Positions 6,792 through 8,001 of a DNA stretch of 8,001 bases are shown in pieces (position 1 is the stretch's first letter; each line of letters begins with the position of its first letter). Under the pieces are notes generated by a model. It had not been told where the DNA came from. It did no database searches and worked only from the letters and a program-made list of their open reading frames with translations. The stretch covers positions 1 to 8,001 of the forward strand of contig JAUVWK010000112.1 of NCBI GenBank assembly GCA_030604165.1. Reading direction: 5' to 3'. This DNA comes from Alphaproteobacteria bacterium. GTDB taxonomy: Bacteria; Pseudomonadota; Alphaproteobacteria; UBA828. The position numbers and the translations under genes were made by a program.

Positions 6792-7691
6792 ATGGACCGA
6801 TTTCACTCGATCCAGGTTTTCGTGAAAGTTGCCGAATGCGGGGGCTTTGCCGCCGCGGCCCGCGCCTTGGCCATGTCGCCGCCAGCCGTCACGCGGGCGG
6901 TCGCCATGCTTGAAGAGCGGCTCGGAACGCGGTTGTTCGTTCGCACCACGCGCTCGGTTCGGTTGACGGAGAGCGGTGACCGGTTTCTGCAGGACGGCCG
7001 GCGGATCTTGTTGGAGCTGGAGGAGGCGGAGGACGCGGCGGTGGGGTCTCACGCGGCGCCGCGCGGCGAATTGCGTATCACGGCGCCGGTCTTGTTCGGG
7101 CGCATGTTCGTGACCCCGATACTGGGCGATTTCTTGAATCGGTATCCGCTGGCGAGTGCCCAGACCTTGTTTGTCGACCGGGTCGTCAACCTGATGGATG
7201 AGGGCCTGGACGTTGCCATTCGAATCGGCGACCTGCCCGATTCTTCCTTAACCGCGGTTCAGGCTGGATCGGTTCGCCGGGTCATGTTCGCGGCGCCGGA
7301 ATACATAAGAAAACACGGGTTGCCGCAACGACCGGAAGACCTTTCCGACCACCGACTGATCCAATCGCTGGCCATGGGGGCCTCGCCGGAATGGCCGTTT
7401 CAGAAAAACGGAACGCCGTTTTCCGTCCGGGTGGAACCGCGCCTTCGCATGAACACCAACGATGCGGTGATCGAACTTGCCGTTCGGGGATGGGGGCTCT
7501 CGCGCCTGCTCTCCTACCAGGTCGCCCCCTACCTGGCCGACGGGCGGTTGCAGACCGTCTTGCGCGCGTTCGAAATGCCAGCGATGCCGATCCACGTTCT
7601 TCATCAGGAGGGGCGGATGGTTTCCGCCAAGGTCCGGTCCTTTGTCGATCATATGGTCGAGCGTCTTAGGGCAGACCCGGCCCTCAATTGA
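6792..7691 (+). CDS. LysR-family transcriptional regulator (CrgA-like group)
   Basis: This 299-residue protein has the usual LysR length and build. The winged helix-turn-helix is at residues 1-60 (MDRFHSIQVFVKVAECGGF, then SPPAVTRAVAMLEERLGTRLF and the RTTRSVRLTESG wing). A linker helix follows, then a periplasmic-binding-protein-like effector domain (about 90-295). The PRGELRITAPVLFGR stretch and DEGLDVAIRIGDLPDSSL are typical of the CrgA/DhcR-like group, whose ligands vary widely. The ATG at 6792 starts the conserved N terminus; only a weak GGA lies upstream, so translation may be weak. The gene is divergent from the AhpD-like gene across a 139-base gap with operator-like repeats, which points to control of that gene and of itself. 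The effector cannot be deduced. Confidence 0.95.
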   Translation: MDRFHSIQVFVKVAECGGFAAAARALAMSPPAVTRAVAMLEERLGTRLFVRTTRSVRLTESGDRFLQDGRRILLELEEAEDAAVGSHAAPRGELRITAPVLFGRMFVTPILGDFLNRYPLASAQTLFVDRVVNLMDEGLDVAIRIGDLPDSSLTAVQAGSVRRVMFAAPEYIRKHGLPQRPEDLSDHRLIQSLAMGASPEWPFQKNGTPFSVRVEPRLRMNTNDAVIELAVRGWGLSRLLSYQVAPYLADGRLQTVLRAFEMPAMPIHVLHQEGRMVSAKVRSFVDHMVERLRADPALN

Positions 7692-7939
7692 ACAATTATC
7701 GTCCGCCTCGAATCATTGCCGAAACGCCTCCGCCGTATCGCAGATCGCGGCAGGCAATGGCACAGGCTCCGGCTATCGAGACAACCCATTTGCGCGCGGG
7801 CTCAGCCCATTTGGATGGTGGTCAGCAGGGCGCAATTTCAGTATGTGTTAAACAAGAGACGTCGCCCTGTGACCCGGGAAGAGATCGCTTGATCGGGCGA
7901 AACGGCATGATCCGCGCCGCGAAGGATGGAATCGGGAGT
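7692..7939. other. Intergenic region downstream of the LysR gene
   Basis: I see no convincing gene, RNA or terminator in these 248 bases. The repeat AATTG-AA-CAATT at the LysR stop is too short and AT-rich to be a terminator. CCCATTT occurs twice (7785-7791 and 7806-7812), probably by chance. The promoter of the next gene should lie here, but no clear -35/-10 pair was found. Confidence 0.4.
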
Positions 7940-8001
7940 ATGAAATCGTTCTTTATCGGCTGTGCCGCTCTAGCGGCCGTGGCCGCACTGGCGAGCCCGG
8001 C
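7940..8001 (+). CDS. Start of a probable exported protein (partial, runs off the right edge)
   Basis: From the ATG at 7940 the frame reads MKSFFIGCAALAAVAALASP and remains open to the window end. This is a typical Sec signal peptide: one Lys, a hydrophobic alanine-rich core, and small residues near a likely cleavage site. The start is uncertain. GGGAG lies only one base before this ATG, and AAGGA is 13 bases before it. An in-frame ATG at 7907 would add eleven residues (MIRAAKDGIGS). The mature protein is not visible, so no function can be given. Confidence 0.6.
   Translation, partial: MKSFFIGCAALAAVAALASP

Noticed and set aside
7785..7812. Direct repeat CCCATTT, twice, as a possible mobile-element target duplication
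   Set aside because: It is seven bases only, 14 bases apart, with no element between the copies.
7477..7851. Plus-strand open frame overlapping the end of the LysR gene and the following gap
   Set aside because: Most of it is an alternate reading of the LysR coding region. The tail after 7691 has no recognisable motif or ribosome site of its own.

Overview
The window looks like the chromosome of a high-GC alphaproteobacterium, possibly Rhizobiales or Rhodospirillales. That placement is an inference from base composition, dense coding, and a type of cyclase-TolB-like-TPR protein that is abundant in rhizobia. No rRNA, tRNA, transposase, CRISPR array or phage gene was seen.

Layout: four genes run leftward on the minus strand. 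Reading from right to left they are a small carboxymuconolactone decarboxylase/AhpD-like protein (6104-6652), a three-module flavin/iron-sulfur reductase (4418-6013), a class III nucleotide cyclase with TolB-like and TPR regions (2493-4271), and a molybdopterin oxidoreductase (60-2453). A LysR-type regulator (6792-7691) is transcribed divergently. The 139-base gap between it and the AhpD-like gene is AT-rich and holds overlapping inverted repeats that look like LysR operator sites. After a 248-base gap with no recognisable gene, the first codons of a probable exported protein start near 7940 and run off the right edge.

How the genes may work together: the divergent regulator most plausibly controls the AhpD-like gene and, by read-through, the reductase. 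A hairpin followed by a T-run on the minus strand lies between those two genes and could terminate or attenuate transcription. The cyclase starts 146 bases after the reductase and may have its own promoter. The molybdoenzyme follows the cyclase by only 39 bases and is probably cotranscribed with it. The overall theme is redox chemistry: a CxxC peroxidase-like protein, an NAD(P)H-flavin-[2Fe-2S] electron-transfer chain in one polypeptide, and a [4Fe-4S]/molybdopterin enzyme with no partner subunit in view. A cyclase whose substrate-selecting residues are atypical sits in the middle. The substrate of the pathway cannot be read from the sequence.
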